Below are positions 34,754-44,472 of a DNA stretch of 64,000 nt, piece by piece (position 1 is the first letter of the stretch; the number at the start of each line of letters is the position of its first letter). Made by a program: the position numbers and the translations under genes. The notes below the pieces were generated by a model. That model was not told the DNA's origin, did not search any database, and saw only the letters and a program-made list of their open reading frames with translations. Source of the stretch: Saprospiraceae bacterium (GTDB lineage: Bacteria; Bacteroidota; Bacteroidia; Chitinophagales; Saprospiraceae); NCBI GenBank assembly GCA_022841745.1, contig JALHQW010000025.1, positions 34,776 through 98,775 on the forward strand. The letters run 5' to 3'.

Positions 34754-35959
34754 TTATTTCAAAACATCCTCAATCGTCACACTCACCTTGTGCTCGGTGT
34801 GTTTGAAGTTTTTGTTCGGATTGCCCATTTTGAGCAAGCCCCTTAGCTGGCGCAACACGAAGGTGGGCATTGCCGCCACTGCACGCCAGACCTGCTTCGG
34901 CGCACGGCTCAGTTTCAAGGTCCAGAAGATGGTCAGTACGAAGACCACGTCTGCCAAGATAAGCGCCAAAGATACCCACGGATTTATAAACAAACCGACT
35001 ACGGCCAAAGCCACTGCTGCTGACAACATGATGAACATCGGCGGGGCAATGGTCACGAGGCCGAACAACCATTGGTTCCAAGAAAAATTAAGGATTGCAC
35101 GACGCAAGATGCCCAGCGAGTTTGGGATGTTCTGGAAGTAGCTGAACAACCAACGGCTGCGCTGCGTCTCCACCGCATCGGCGTTCGTTACTTTTTCATC
35201 GTAGCAAATTGCATCCCAGGCGTAAGCGATTTTTGTGTTTTTGCGGAGCAAAAAATTCTGAAGGATTTTGTCTTCCTGGAGCATTTTTTTCCATTGATGC
35301 TTCCCTTTTTCGATGTCAGGGCTGGCCAAATAAGCCTTGTAAAGCTCGGCCTCCACGGCCATACCACTGCCGCTGATAACAGCTGATGAACCAAGGCGAT
35401 ACGGTGCCACTCGATCAATGAAGTTTTTGTAAAACTCACCCAAAGCATCTGCGCAGGCCATCAAGGTGTCGAGATTTTTAGCGGTGCGCTGTCCTTGGAT
35501 AGCTACATGGCCAGCGTTGGCATAGCGGTTCATTTCTGAAAGGAAGTCGGGGTGCGCAAGGTTGTCAGCGTCAAATACGGTGATATATCCATGTGGCCTC
35601 ACGAAATGTTCGATACCATAGATGATACTTTTCGCTTTAAGGTTGAGCAGATCTTCGGGCCTGAGCACCGTCAGCCTTTCATCTACTATGTCCCAGTTCC
35701 GTAGGTCGCAACCATCGGCCACTAGGTAAATATGATGGTTTTCATGGCGCTGTTTGAGCAAAGATTTGACAAGGCCCTTGGCGATGTCCACGTTTTTGTA
35801 GGCGGTGATGATATTGCCGAAATCGAAATTTCGAGGCTGCTTTGGTGTCTTAAGTTTTTCGGAGGTGAACAATGAAAACAGGGTATTCAAAGTTGGCAAC
35901 ACCAAAAAGAAAATCAGGACAGCAGTTACAATGATGTAAATTAGGTTGATGAATTCCAT
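34754..35959 (-). CDS. Membrane-bound family 2 glycosyltransferase (synthase-like)
   Basis: 401 residues. An N-terminal membrane span (residues about 5-30) is followed by a GT-A domain: YITVFDADNLAHPDF holds the DxD-type motif (DAD), the acceptor loop is SGSGMAVEAEL, and QEDKIL plus QRSRWLFSYF supply the catalytic Asp and the Q(R)xRW motif of processive synthases. C-terminal membrane spans (residues about 300-350) follow. It likely polymerises or extends a polysaccharide on the cytosolic membrane face. First gene of the tight minus-strand run that leads to the MBOAT module. Confidence 0.9.
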   Translation of the reverse strand: MEFINLIYIIVTAVLIFFLVLPTLNTLFSLFTSEKLKTPKQPRNFDFGNIITAYKNVDIAKGLVKSLLKQRHENHHIYLVADGCDLRNWDIVDERLTVLRPEDLLNLKAKSIIYGIEHFVRPHGYITVFDADNLAHPDFLSEMNRYANAGHVAIQGQRTAKNLDTLMACADALGEFYKNFIDRVAPYRLGSSAVISGSGMAVEAELYKAYLASPDIEKGKHQWKKMLQEDKILQNFLLRKNTKIAYAWDAICYDEKVTNADAVETQRSRWLFSYFQNIPNSLGILRRAILNFSWNQWLFGLVTIAPPMFIMLSAAVALAVVGLFINPWVSLALILADVVFVLTIFWTLKLSRAPKQVWRAVAAMPTFVLRQLRGLLKMGNPNKNFKHTEHKVSVTIEDVLK

Positions 35960-36060
35960 CTTGTTTACTCAGTGTTTTGGCAAAAATAATCGTTTTCCAG
36001 TATATGGACTTCTGGGCATTTCCAGGCCCTTTTGTGTGTAGTAAGGATTGTCAGAAAAAA

Positions 36061-36375
36061 AGTTCGGGGGGTAGAGTCTGGTCGTATCTTGACTTGCACG
36101 AGGAGGAATTCGGCATGGTTGCGTTAAAAAGTTCGGGGGGTAGAGACTGGTCAAAATTTTAGGTAATTGGGATAGGCTTGAAAAATCTAAAATCTAAAAT
36201 CGTCTATCTGGAATCATAAATCGGTGTTCATTACACATGGATTTAAGATTTCAGATTTCAAATTGGGGGGAAAAAAGTTCGGGGGGTAGAGACTGGCTTA
36301 TGATTTTGGTTTTTCGAGGCCAGTTCGATCCTCAAGTTGCCTTGAGTAAAAAAGTAAGGGGAGTAGAGCTTGGAC
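36061..36375. repeat. Four degenerate direct repeats (about 22 bp) in the polysaccharide locus
   Basis: Units share AGTTCGGGGGGTAGAG(A/T)CTGG. Units at 36061-36083, 36130-36152 and 36276-36298 are nearly identical; the fourth, at 36353-36375 (AGTAAGGGGAGTAGAGCTTGG), is more degenerate and encodes the last codons of the minus-strand GT2 gene. Starts are 69, 146 and 77 bp apart, i.e. roughly multiples of 73. Each unit is preceded by an A-run. No matching ORF. Confidence 0.8.
36182..36202. repeat. Heptamer tandem repeat (AAAATCT)3
   Basis: Three head-to-tail copies of AAAATC(T/G) inside the repeat-bearing gap, with related AGATTTCAGATTTCA at 36246-36260. Confidence 0.7.
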
Positions 36376-37264
36376 TTATTTTTTGCTCGGTGAAATTCCA
36401 CCGTATTGCTTTCAAGAATGCTTTGAGGTTTGCCCAATCGCCTTTTAGGGCAAACATCAGGGTGTTTTTTGGGATGGTGAATAGGAACAAGAACACACAA
36501 AATGCCATCCATTGTGCATTTGTCCGATTGCGACGCATAAAGAACAAGCGGTTACGGTTGATGTAATAAGTCTTCAAAGCACTGATTTTCCCAACTGAAT
36601 AGCTCTCCTTGTGGTAAATCTTTGCATTGGGTTCAACCCAGACATCATAACCTGCTTTTCTGATTTGCTCGCACCAATCCAACTCTTCATAATAGAGGAA
36701 GAAGTCTTCCGACATCATTCCAGCCTTGTGCAAAACTTCACGGGGCACCATCATGGCTGCTCCATGCGCGTATGCGGTTGGTTGTGCAGTTTGATACTGT
36801 CCATTGTCCACCTCCCGCTCGCCGAGAGTGCTGTTCCGGGCAGTGAGCGGATGAACGTGTGTCGTACCTACGTACTGAATTACGTCCTGCTCACTACCCG
36901 GTCTAGCGTTATGGTAACAAATTTTCGGACTTGCGATGCCGATTCCGGAATTTGTGCTGAACAGCCTAAGGAGTGTTCCAATAGCGCCCTCGGTCAATTC
37001 AGCGTCGTTGTTGAGGAAGAACAAGAAGTCGCCCTTGCTTGCCTTGATGCCAAGGTTGTTGCCACCTGCAAAGCCAAGGTTCTTTTCGCTTCTGACATAT
37101 ATTACTTCCGGAAAATGGTTTTTCAAATAATCGCCTGGATCTTTGGCCGAGGCGTTGTCAACTACAACGACTTCCACGTCATTCCCTCCAAACTTTCGCA
37201 CGGATTCAAGCAACTCGCAGGTTACATCCAGCGAATTGTAGTTTACGGTAATAATGGAAACCAT
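36332..37264 (-). CDS. GT2 family glycosyltransferase, rhamnosyltransferase-like
   Basis: 310 residues from the ATG at 37264 (MVSIITVNYNSLDVT). The upstream frame is open only because of a heptamer repeat, so I reject the longer start. GT-A motifs: VVVVDNASAKD, NLGFAGGNNLGIKASKGDFLFFLNNDAEL (DxD-like NDAE) and DFFLYYEELDWCEQIRKAGYDVW (catalytic ED region), the layout of WbbL-like rhamnosyltransferases. The last dozen residues are encoded by the fourth copy of an intergenic repeat, suggesting that repeat insertion or recombination has remodelled the C terminus. Confidence 0.88.
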   Translation of the reverse strand: MVSIITVNYNSLDVTCELLESVRKFGGNDVEVVVVDNASAKDPGDYLKNHFPEVIYVRSEKNLGFAGGNNLGIKASKGDFLFFLNNDAELTEGAIGTLLRLFSTNSGIGIASPKICYHNARPGSEQDVIQYVGTTHVHPLTARNSTLGEREVDNGQYQTAQPTAYAHGAAMMVPREVLHKAGMMSEDFFLYYEELDWCEQIRKAGYDVWVEPNAKIYHKESYSVGKISALKTYYINRNRLFFMRRNRTNAQWMAFCVFLFLFTIPKNTLMFALKGDWANLKAFLKAIRWNFTEQKISPSSTPLTFLLKAT

Positions 37265-37269
37265 TGTTT

Positions 37270-37301
37270 GATTTCGGATTTCGGATTTCGGATTTCGGAT
37301 T
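37270..37301. repeat. Heptamer tandem repeat (GATTTCG)4 just upstream of the GT2 start
   Basis: Four perfect copies plus a partial one, ending 5 bp before the GT2 start codon. Copy-number change would alter the spacing of the translation start region. Confidence 0.85.
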
Positions 37302-37380
37302 GTCAAGGAGCACTTTCTCCCCGCTGCAAACCGCAATTCGAATTCCGTTATCATTGTGCTTTTTCGTAACTATTTAGGAG

Positions 37381-37425
37381 CGTGTAGGAGGAGGGAAAAA
37401 ATTTCATTTTTTCTCGCCTCCCACG
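37381..37425. repeat. G/A-rich long hairpin, same type as 18862-18903
   Basis: CGTGTAGGAGGAGGGAAAAAA pairs imperfectly with the TTTTTTC...CCTCCCACG arm, followed by TTTTT on the plus strand. It lies between two minus-strand polysaccharide genes and probably separates their transcripts. Confidence 0.6.
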
Positions 37426-37483
37426 TTTTTGGGTGTTTATTGAAAAAGTTGAAAATTCTTCCCAAAACACCCGTGCTAAGTAG

Positions 37484-38581
37484 TTACACGTTTTCTTCTT
37501 GGATTAGCGCAAACGGGGTCTTTGCAATGATTTTCAGATCGAACCAAAACGAGTGTTTGTCAGCATAGGCCATATCCAACCCAATCCGCTCCTCGGTGGA
37601 CATGTCGTTTTTGCCTCGTTTGGTCACTTGCCACAGCCCCGTAAGGCCGGCAGGAGCAAGGAATCGCTTTGCCCAAAGATCACGGGTCAGTTGCTCGGCT
37701 TCATACATAGGAAGCGGCCTGTTGCCAACAACTGACATGTCGCCCTTTAACACGTTGAACATTTGTGGCAATTCATCAATGCTGGTCTTGCGGATAAACC
37801 TTCCGACCTTGGTTACCCTTGGGTCGTTATTGATTTTGGTGAAAAGCGGGCCGTTGGTACTGGTTGTATATTGGTTCAGGTGCGCCAAATCTTTCAGGCG
37901 TTGGTCGGCATTCTGGTACATGGAACGGAATTTCAAGAAATCGAAAACCTGATACCCCGTGCCAACTCGTTTTGAGCGGTAAATGACGGGCCCCCTTGAC
38001 TCAAGCTTGATGGCCAATGCCACCAATATGAGCAATGGACTAATTAGCAGGATAATGGTACTCGCAAAAAGGATGTCGAAAACCCGTTTTGAGGTGGAGA
38101 TGTGTACACCAAATTGTTCCACTTCTTCCTCTAAAAGCACGTCGAACTCCCGCTTGAATTCTACCAAAAATTCGACCCGGTCTTTCAGCACTTGCCAATG
38201 AACTGGTACATCGTAATAATCATCAAACCCAAGTTCCATAGCAGCCAGCTTGTGGTTGAGTCCATCACGGTTCATTGCAATCAGTGGCAAATATTTCAAC
38301 TGGGGATGTGACTTCACATTTTGAAGCAGTAGGAAGTTCTCTTCTTCCAATGAGCCAAACTCACAAACGATGGCCTTGGGCAGGTCAACATTTTCATGTG
38401 AGGCTACAGCCTTGTGAAGCCATTGGAAAGCCAGGAATGAATTCTCGAAATCACGAATCCTAAAGGCATTTTCAATGCCCGAAGCATTGATGAGGCACTC
38501 ATTAAAGGAACCATCAAAGCCTAGGACTATAATTTCGTCAAGATGATCAGATGGATTTTGTTTAGGTAAATTTGAGTTCAT
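37484..38581 (-). CDS. Undecaprenyl-phosphate sugar phosphotransferase fused to a degenerate receiver domain
   Basis: 365 residues. Residues about 15-140 have a response-regulator-like alpha/beta pattern, but the phospho-acceptor Asp is Glu74 (AIVCEFG), the acidic pair is absent and the conserved Lys is replaced (DYYDVPV). Residues 160-365 are a bacterial sugar transferase: membrane hairpin FDILFASTIILLISPLLILVAL, KFRSM, then KTSIDELPQMFNVLKGDMS (Asp269/Glu270) and GLTGLWQV. It loads the first sugar phosphate on undecaprenyl phosphate, starting polysaccharide synthesis. It lies next to an intact CheY-like regulator, so control through the pseudo-receiver is plausible. Confidence 0.9.
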   Translation of the reverse strand: MNSNLPKQNPSDHLDEIIVLGFDGSFNECLINASGIENAFRIRDFENSFLAFQWLHKAVASHENVDLPKAIVCEFGSLEEENFLLLQNVKSHPQLKYLPLIAMNRDGLNHKLAAMELGFDDYYDVPVHWQVLKDRVEFLVEFKREFDVLLEEEVEQFGVHISTSKRVFDILFASTIILLISPLLILVALAIKLESRGPVIYRSKRVGTGYQVFDFLKFRSMYQNADQRLKDLAHLNQYTTSTNGPLFTKINNDPRVTKVGRFIRKTSIDELPQMFNVLKGDMSVVGNRPLPMYEAEQLTRDLWAKRFLAPAGLTGLWQVTKRGKNDMSTEERIGLDMAYADKHSFWFDLKIIAKTPFALIQEENV

Positions 38582-38657
38582 AATGCCGTTTTAGTTTGTT
38601 ACCAAGGGAGTAAATGACCAATCTTGTCATCCTCCAATCACACACTCGTTCTCATTA

Positions 38658-39056
38658 TCAATTCAGGGCAAAATTTTGAACCCCCGAAAAAACTACTTCT
38701 ATTTTTTTCTTTAGGGAAATAGGATTGAAGGGTTTGACCATGTAGTCATCAACTCCCCACATGAGGCAGTTGCGCATATCCTCTTCACCATCATTGCCAG
38801 AAACGACAATTACAGGTATGTCTCTGTAAAACCCACTTTGGCGAATATTTCTTAGGAAATCGCTGCCACTGAGTCGTGGCATGCTCATGTCGAGCAGAAT
38901 GAGGTCGGGTAAATTGCCTTTTGTCAACCAAGCCATGCCCTCAAAACCATCTTTTTTGGTTACAACGTCATATGACTTACTCAACATAGTGCCGAGCAGT
39001 AGCCTAATACTTTCGTGATCCTCAATGATCAGGATCCTTTTCTTGGCGATGTTCAT
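38658..39056 (-). CDS. Single-domain response regulator (CheY-like)
   Basis: 132 residues from the ATG at 39056. All receiver residues are intact: Glu12/Asp13 (IIEDHES), phospho-acceptor Asp56 (LLDMSMP), Ser86 (VVSGND) and Lys108 (MVKPF). No output domain, so it must act by protein contact. It is 76 bp upstream of the sugar transferase carrying a degenerate receiver, and no histidine kinase is in the window. It has an excellent promoter at 39304-39333 and a leader of about 240 nt. Confidence 0.93.
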   Translation of the reverse strand: MNIAKKRILIIEDHESIRLLLGTMLSKSYDVVTKKDGFEGMAWLTKGNLPDLILLDMSMPRLSGSDFLRNIRQSGFYRDIPVIVVSGNDGEEDMRNCLMWGVDDYMVKPFNPISLKKKIEVVFSGVQNFALN

Positions 39057-39299
39057 GTTCGTTTCTGTTTTGGTTAAAAACTGAAATAAGAATGCCCTTA
39101 ACAAGCGTCTTCCGAACGCTGCTGAATTGACCGAGGGAGAATCATGACATGTATCCTACTGCGCTTTGTAAATGAATGGGTAATGTAGCACGCAGTGGCC
39201 TGAGAGGAGAAATTCTCTTGGATTGGAGAAAATCCATTGAATCGGTTAAGGGAAATACGGGGAGATAAATACAGCTCTTAGTAAGAATGTCAAATAGAA

Positions 39300-39552
39300 G
39301 TCACAAAGATAAGTACTAAATTGTTAAAACAAAACCCTGGTCAAACTTTTTCATGTCACAAAGCTACGTCAAACATTTTCAGAAATTCCCAAAATCATTC
39401 GGAAATTATTGAAAAAAAAAATGACAGCATACGAAATACGTGAGATTTGATGATGGTTTTCAACGTCACAAAAAATTGAATCTATAGAATTTTCCTAACG
39501 AAAATCACCATTTTGCCAACAATTTAAGTATTTTACCATGTCACAACGCTAA
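39300..39552 (-). promoter_or_regulatory. Repeated TTGTGAC boxes upstream of the response regulator
   Basis: On the minus strand TTGTGAC occurs four times, at about 39300-39306, 39355-39361, 39465-39471 and 39540-39546. Two copies extend to TAGC(T/G)TTGTGACATG (39352-39366 and 39538-39552). Three copies overlap a TAnnTTTG-like -7 box. They could be tandem promoters or an operator set. Otherwise 39057-39588 holds no gene that I can see. Confidence 0.5.
39304..39333 (-). promoter_or_regulatory. Strong Bacteroidota promoter for the response regulator
   Basis: On the minus strand TTTG (39333-39330), an 18-bp gap, then TATCTTTG (39311-39304), immediately followed by TGAC. Confidence 0.7.
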
Positions 39553-39588
39553 ATACGGTCATGTTGTAGACGAGAATTTGCTTGTAAG

Positions 39589-40008
39589 TCACTTCGGGAA
39601 TGGCGTTTCCCCAATTTCCAATATTGTCTCAAAGGCTACTTGAGTGAGTGGCATTACAGAAAGCCGGCCAATTCTGACCAAGGCAATATCCTGTAATGTC
39701 GAATTTGACTTAATTAACGATAGGTGCACCTTTTTGTTCAACCTCGTCAATGGTTCCACCTCTACTACCGACCAATCACCTTCTGTGGCTGTAGGGTCAG
39801 GATAATGTTCCTTAGATACTTTGCAAATTCCTACCACCTCTTTATCGTCCACACTGTGGTAGAACAAAACGGGATCATTCATCTTCATGGCCCTGAGGTT
39901 GTTGCGGGCAGCGTAGTTTCTAACACCGCTCCATATTGTGCTGCCATCATTGATTAGGTCATCAAAGCTGTACTCACCAGGTTCAGATTTTATCAACCAG
40001 AAATTCAT
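39589..40008 (-). CDS. EVE domain protein
   Basis: 139 residues from the ATG at 40008 (MNFWLIKSEPGEYSFDDL, the standard EVE opening). WSGVRNYAARNNLRAMK lines the pocket, DPVLFYHS and the IGRLSVMPLT end segment follow. EVE domains are PUA/YTH-like folds that bind modified nucleic-acid bases. Stand-alone EVE proteins are widespread and often sit near RNA-modification genes; here it follows a TrmH-like methyltransferase by 16 bp at the end of the pyrG operon. It probably reads RNA modifications; no restriction or defence genes are near. Confidence 0.92.
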   Translation of the reverse strand: MNFWLIKSEPGEYSFDDLINDGSTIWSGVRNYAARNNLRAMKMNDPVLFYHSVDDKEVVGICKVSKEHYPDPTATEGDWSVVEVEPLTRLNKKVHLSLIKSNSTLQDIALVRIGRLSVMPLTQVAFETILEIGETPFPK

Positions 40009-40024
40009 AGAGTATTTTTGAATT

Positions 40025-40558
40025 TTACTTGAATTTGTAGCATTTCGATGCTTCCCAGGCCACAATTCCAGCACAAACTGCTACATTTAGCGAATGCTTG
40101 GTGCCAAACTGTGGGATTTCAATGCAGCCATCGCAATCCTGTAGCACCGCTTCACTTACCCCATCCACTTCATTCCCAAAAACCAAGGCTAGGCTTTCTG
40201 TGCCTTGAAAATCAAGGTCTTGCAGGAGTATGCTTCCTTCGGCTTGTTCAACTGCCCAAATTTTATAACCGTTTGCATTCAATTTGCGCAGTGCTTCCGT
40301 GGCGGTCGTGAAATATTCCCAGTCCACAGTTTCAGTTGAACCAAGCGCAGTTTTCAGTATTTCACGGTGGGGTGGGGTGGCTGTGATACCACAAAGGTAG
40401 ATTTTCTCCAATGCAAAGGCATCGGCAGTCCTGAAAATCGAGCCTACATTTAGTGCTGATCGAATTCCGTCCAGCACGAATGTTACAGGGATTTTTTTTG
40501 AATTGGCGAAGGCATCTGGGTTAAGCCTGCCCAATTCGTACATGGTCAGTTTTCGCAT
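40025..40558 (-). CDS. TrmH/SpoU family tRNA/rRNA methyltransferase, short form
   Basis: 177 residues, consisting of the SPOUT domain with no N-terminal RNA-binding extension beyond a short segment. Motif 1 DGIRSALNVGSIFRTADAF, motif 2 LALVFGNEVDGVS and motif 3 IEIPQFGTKHSLNVAVCAGIVAWE. It catalyses 2'-O-methylation of RNA; the lack of the extra domain resembles TrmL-like enzymes. Its start overlaps the preceding membrane-protein gene by 13 bp, indicating an operon. Confidence 0.92.
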   Translation of the reverse strand: MRKLTMYELGRLNPDAFANSKKIPVTFVLDGIRSALNVGSIFRTADAFALEKIYLCGITATPPHREILKTALGSTETVDWEYFTTATEALRKLNANGYKIWAVEQAEGSILLQDLDFQGTESLALVFGNEVDGVSEAVLQDCDGCIEIPQFGTKHSLNVAVCAGIVAWEASKCYKFK

Positions 40559-41984
40559 GACGTTAGGTTTGGGTTTTGAAAAAGAATGATCGTTACGCCT
40601 CCCACCTTCCGGGTAAATACTTGCTTCCAGTGCGCTTTAAGAACATCCGTTTCTTCCACCGAAAAGTCGTTCATGATATTGGAATAGAAAACATAGCAGT
40701 TACTCTCTAAGTCCTTTTCGGCAAAGCCCCTGCTTTCTTCACTAAGGTCATAGAACTTCCTTGGCCCAATATTGGGGAAGGCCGTTCCTACCTTTTCAAA
40801 AGGTATGTCGTTTTCAATGGTATATTGCTGGGCTTGCCGCTGAAGACCGTACCAAGGTAGGTGTGCCAATGTAGAGTCCCAGCCCATGGAAACTTTTGGA
40901 GGATAGTTCCAAAAATTGCCAAATGCCAAGCCAAGGACAACGAATGGTTTTGCGCATTTTTTAACCCAATTGTATTTGAATTGAGGAGAAAAACGTTCCA
41001 ATAAGTAGAACGTTAAAATATTCAAGACCACGAAAAAAGGTAGCAAATACCGATGGGCAAGCAGCCCTTTGTAGAACAATTGAATTGGAACTGTAGTTAA
41101 GAATACAAAAATTAGCAAAGCCAACAACTGCCAAGCTTTGTCGCTTCGATTGATCTTCCATCCTCTTTTACTTGCTTTGTTAAAACCAAATAGCATTAAC
41201 GCAAACAATGCAATCCAAACGAACAACCTTCCAAAATCAAGACACCGCCATCCAAAGACTATGATATTTTTGGCAAAGCCTTGAGCATCAACCGTTTCAA
41301 AACTTGGTGCCCAAGTAGAGGTTGCATGGTGCCCAATCCAACCAGTTTGCTGCCAATGGTAAACCAAAAAAGTACTGGCTAAAACTAGCCCAGGGAAAAA
41401 AGGTGCAAAACTCCGAAGAACATTGCGAAGAGAAAAACGACCATCATCCAAAAAAATGACGAATGCAAAAAGGGCCAAGCACAACATCATTCCCCTCATG
41501 CTAATCAAGCTCAATGCAGCAATTGAAAACCCAAGTAAGCCCCATTTTTTTTCCCATATTGACCAACCGGCCATCAGGAAGAAACAAATGAGGACAATAT
41601 CGGGGCTAACCAAAAGGGCTTGACTTGCTAAAACTGGGTCTGCGAAGCAAAGCAAACAAAGCCAAGCGGCAAGTTGCTTTCCAAACAGCTTTGTGCCTAA
41701 ATTGAATAGCAGATAAACAATCCCGAAAAGAAAGGGAAGCATTGCGAAATGGCTGACAGGCAGTGTTTTCCCAAATAACTTCCAAACTACTGCCATGTAA
41801 GTCCCAAACAAAGGTGGATGCCCACTGTCAATTTCGTTGGGTAGGATAAAGGATTGAAAACCCGTTTCATAGATATAATGACCCTGCTTGGACGCCAATT
41901 GCACGGTGTCCCAAAAGAAGTTGTTGTCTCTTGCAAGGTACGTAACCAAGAAGAGCGCAACAAAAAACCAAATTTGTCTAGTCA

Positions 41985-41985
<1 letters not shown>
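40546..41985 (-). CDS. Polytopic glycosyltransferase-like membrane protein (GT39/GT83 type)
   Basis: 479 residues from the ATG at 41985, which overlaps the pyrG stop in a TAATG junction. About ten hydrophobic spans. The periplasmic loop after the first span carries RDNNFFWDTVQLASKQGHYIYE and EIDSGHPPLFGTYMAVVWKLFG, equivalent to the acidic loop of PMT/ArnT polyprenyl-phosphate-sugar transferases (WDE...HPP). The large C-terminal soluble part (after residue about 365) follows. It probably transfers a sugar from a polyprenyl carrier to an envelope acceptor; acceptor unknown. Confidence 0.8.
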
Positions 41986-43649
<1,664 letters not shown>

Positions 43650-43679
43650 CTACTTTTTCCTTTCTTGTGTTACGGGATG

Positions 43680-43687
43680 CAAAGGTA
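43680..43687 (-). promoter_or_regulatory. -7 element (TACCTTTG, minus strand) of pyrG
   Basis: CAAAGGTA on the plus strand; the minus-strand TTTG at 43714-43711 may be a -33 box (23-bp gap). The leader to the pyrG ATG would be about 85 nt. Confidence 0.5.
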
Positions 43688-43738
43688 AGAATGTTGGGCA
43701 GAAAGCCATTCAAAATGAAGAATGATTTTCGACAATGC

Positions 43739-44287
43739 TTATCGCCCTTTCCAAATCACTTCCTCAGCTCCAACTTGTTGTCCCAATTTTCTGGCAAGTA
43801 CAAACAGGTAATCCGATAAGCGATTCAGGTATCGCAGCACTTCACCTGCCACATTTTCTTCTATGCTCAATGCTACCACCAGCCGTTCGGCACGACGGCA
43901 AACGCACCTTGCCACATGGCAATACGATACGACTACATGCCCGCCGGGCAAAATGAAGTTTTTAAGTTGAGGCAGGGTGCCTTCCATCGCATCTATCTCA
44001 TTTTCAAGCAATTGGATGTCAGCATTTGTCAAGGATGGGATTGGCAACTGCTTTTCAGGGTCGGTCGCCAAGTTGGCCCCAAGGTCAAAAAGCCGGTTTT
44101 GAACCTCGAATAGAATGGAGCGAATATGGCTATCTTGTGAACTGTCACGCACCAAGCCAAGGAAGGAGTTAAGTTCGTCCACTGTCCCGTAGCACTCAAT
44201 TCGCAAATGGCTTTTGGGCAATCTTTTTCCACCAAACAAGGCGGTTTGCCCTTCGTCTCCAGTCTTTGTATAGATTTTGAATGCCAT
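43739..44287 (-). CDS. Cob(I)alamin adenosyltransferase, PduO type
   Basis: 182 residues. The N-terminal ATP motif is KIYTKTGDEGQTALFGGKRLPK, followed by ECYGTVDELNSFLGLVRD and the helical signature VCRRAERLVVAL...RYLNRLSDYLFVLAR. It makes adenosylcobalamin, the cofactor of methylmalonyl-CoA mutase and related enzymes. With the acyl-CoA carboxylase and acyl-CoA dehydrogenase of this window, this implies a B12-dependent acyl-CoA pathway in the cell, although no mutase is present here. Confidence 0.95.
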   Translation of the reverse strand: MAFKIYTKTGDEGQTALFGGKRLPKSHLRIECYGTVDELNSFLGLVRDSSQDSHIRSILFEVQNRLFDLGANLATDPEKQLPIPSLTNADIQLLENEIDAMEGTLPQLKNFILPGGHVVVSYCHVARCVCRRAERLVVALSIEENVAGEVLRYLNRLSDYLFVLARKLGQQVGAEEVIWKGR

Positions 44288-44472
44288 GAAAAATGGTTTT
44301 TTTGTTATTGCGAGTTAGGCGTTAGCATCAAGCAATGCTGTGCCAAGCATGCTCGTCGAGCGGCGAACCCTTAACAGCTAAATGGTTAATAAGTTATGCT
44401 GGAAGTATAGTTCAACCTAAATTTCGTTCCTTCTTAACTGGATGGAATCTGAATTTAACTAGAACTCCACTG

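Noticed and set aside
36061..36375. CRISPR array
   Set aside because: Repeat units are only about 22 bp, spacings are irregular (46, 123 and 54 bp between units), one unit is coding, and no cas gene is in the window.
37265..37354. Longer N terminus for the GT2 protein beginning at 37354
   Set aside because: The extra 30 residues are largely translation of the GATTTCG heptamer repeat; conserved GT2 sequence starts at the ATG at 37264.
36611..37369. 252-codon plus-strand ORF
   Set aside because: Antisense shadow of the rhamnosyltransferase-like gene, whose GT2 motifs are clear.
44288..44472. Possible tRNA or small RNA between the PduO and lipoprotein genes
   Set aside because: No T-loop GGTTCGA, no acceptor pairing and no terminator-like hairpin with a T-run.
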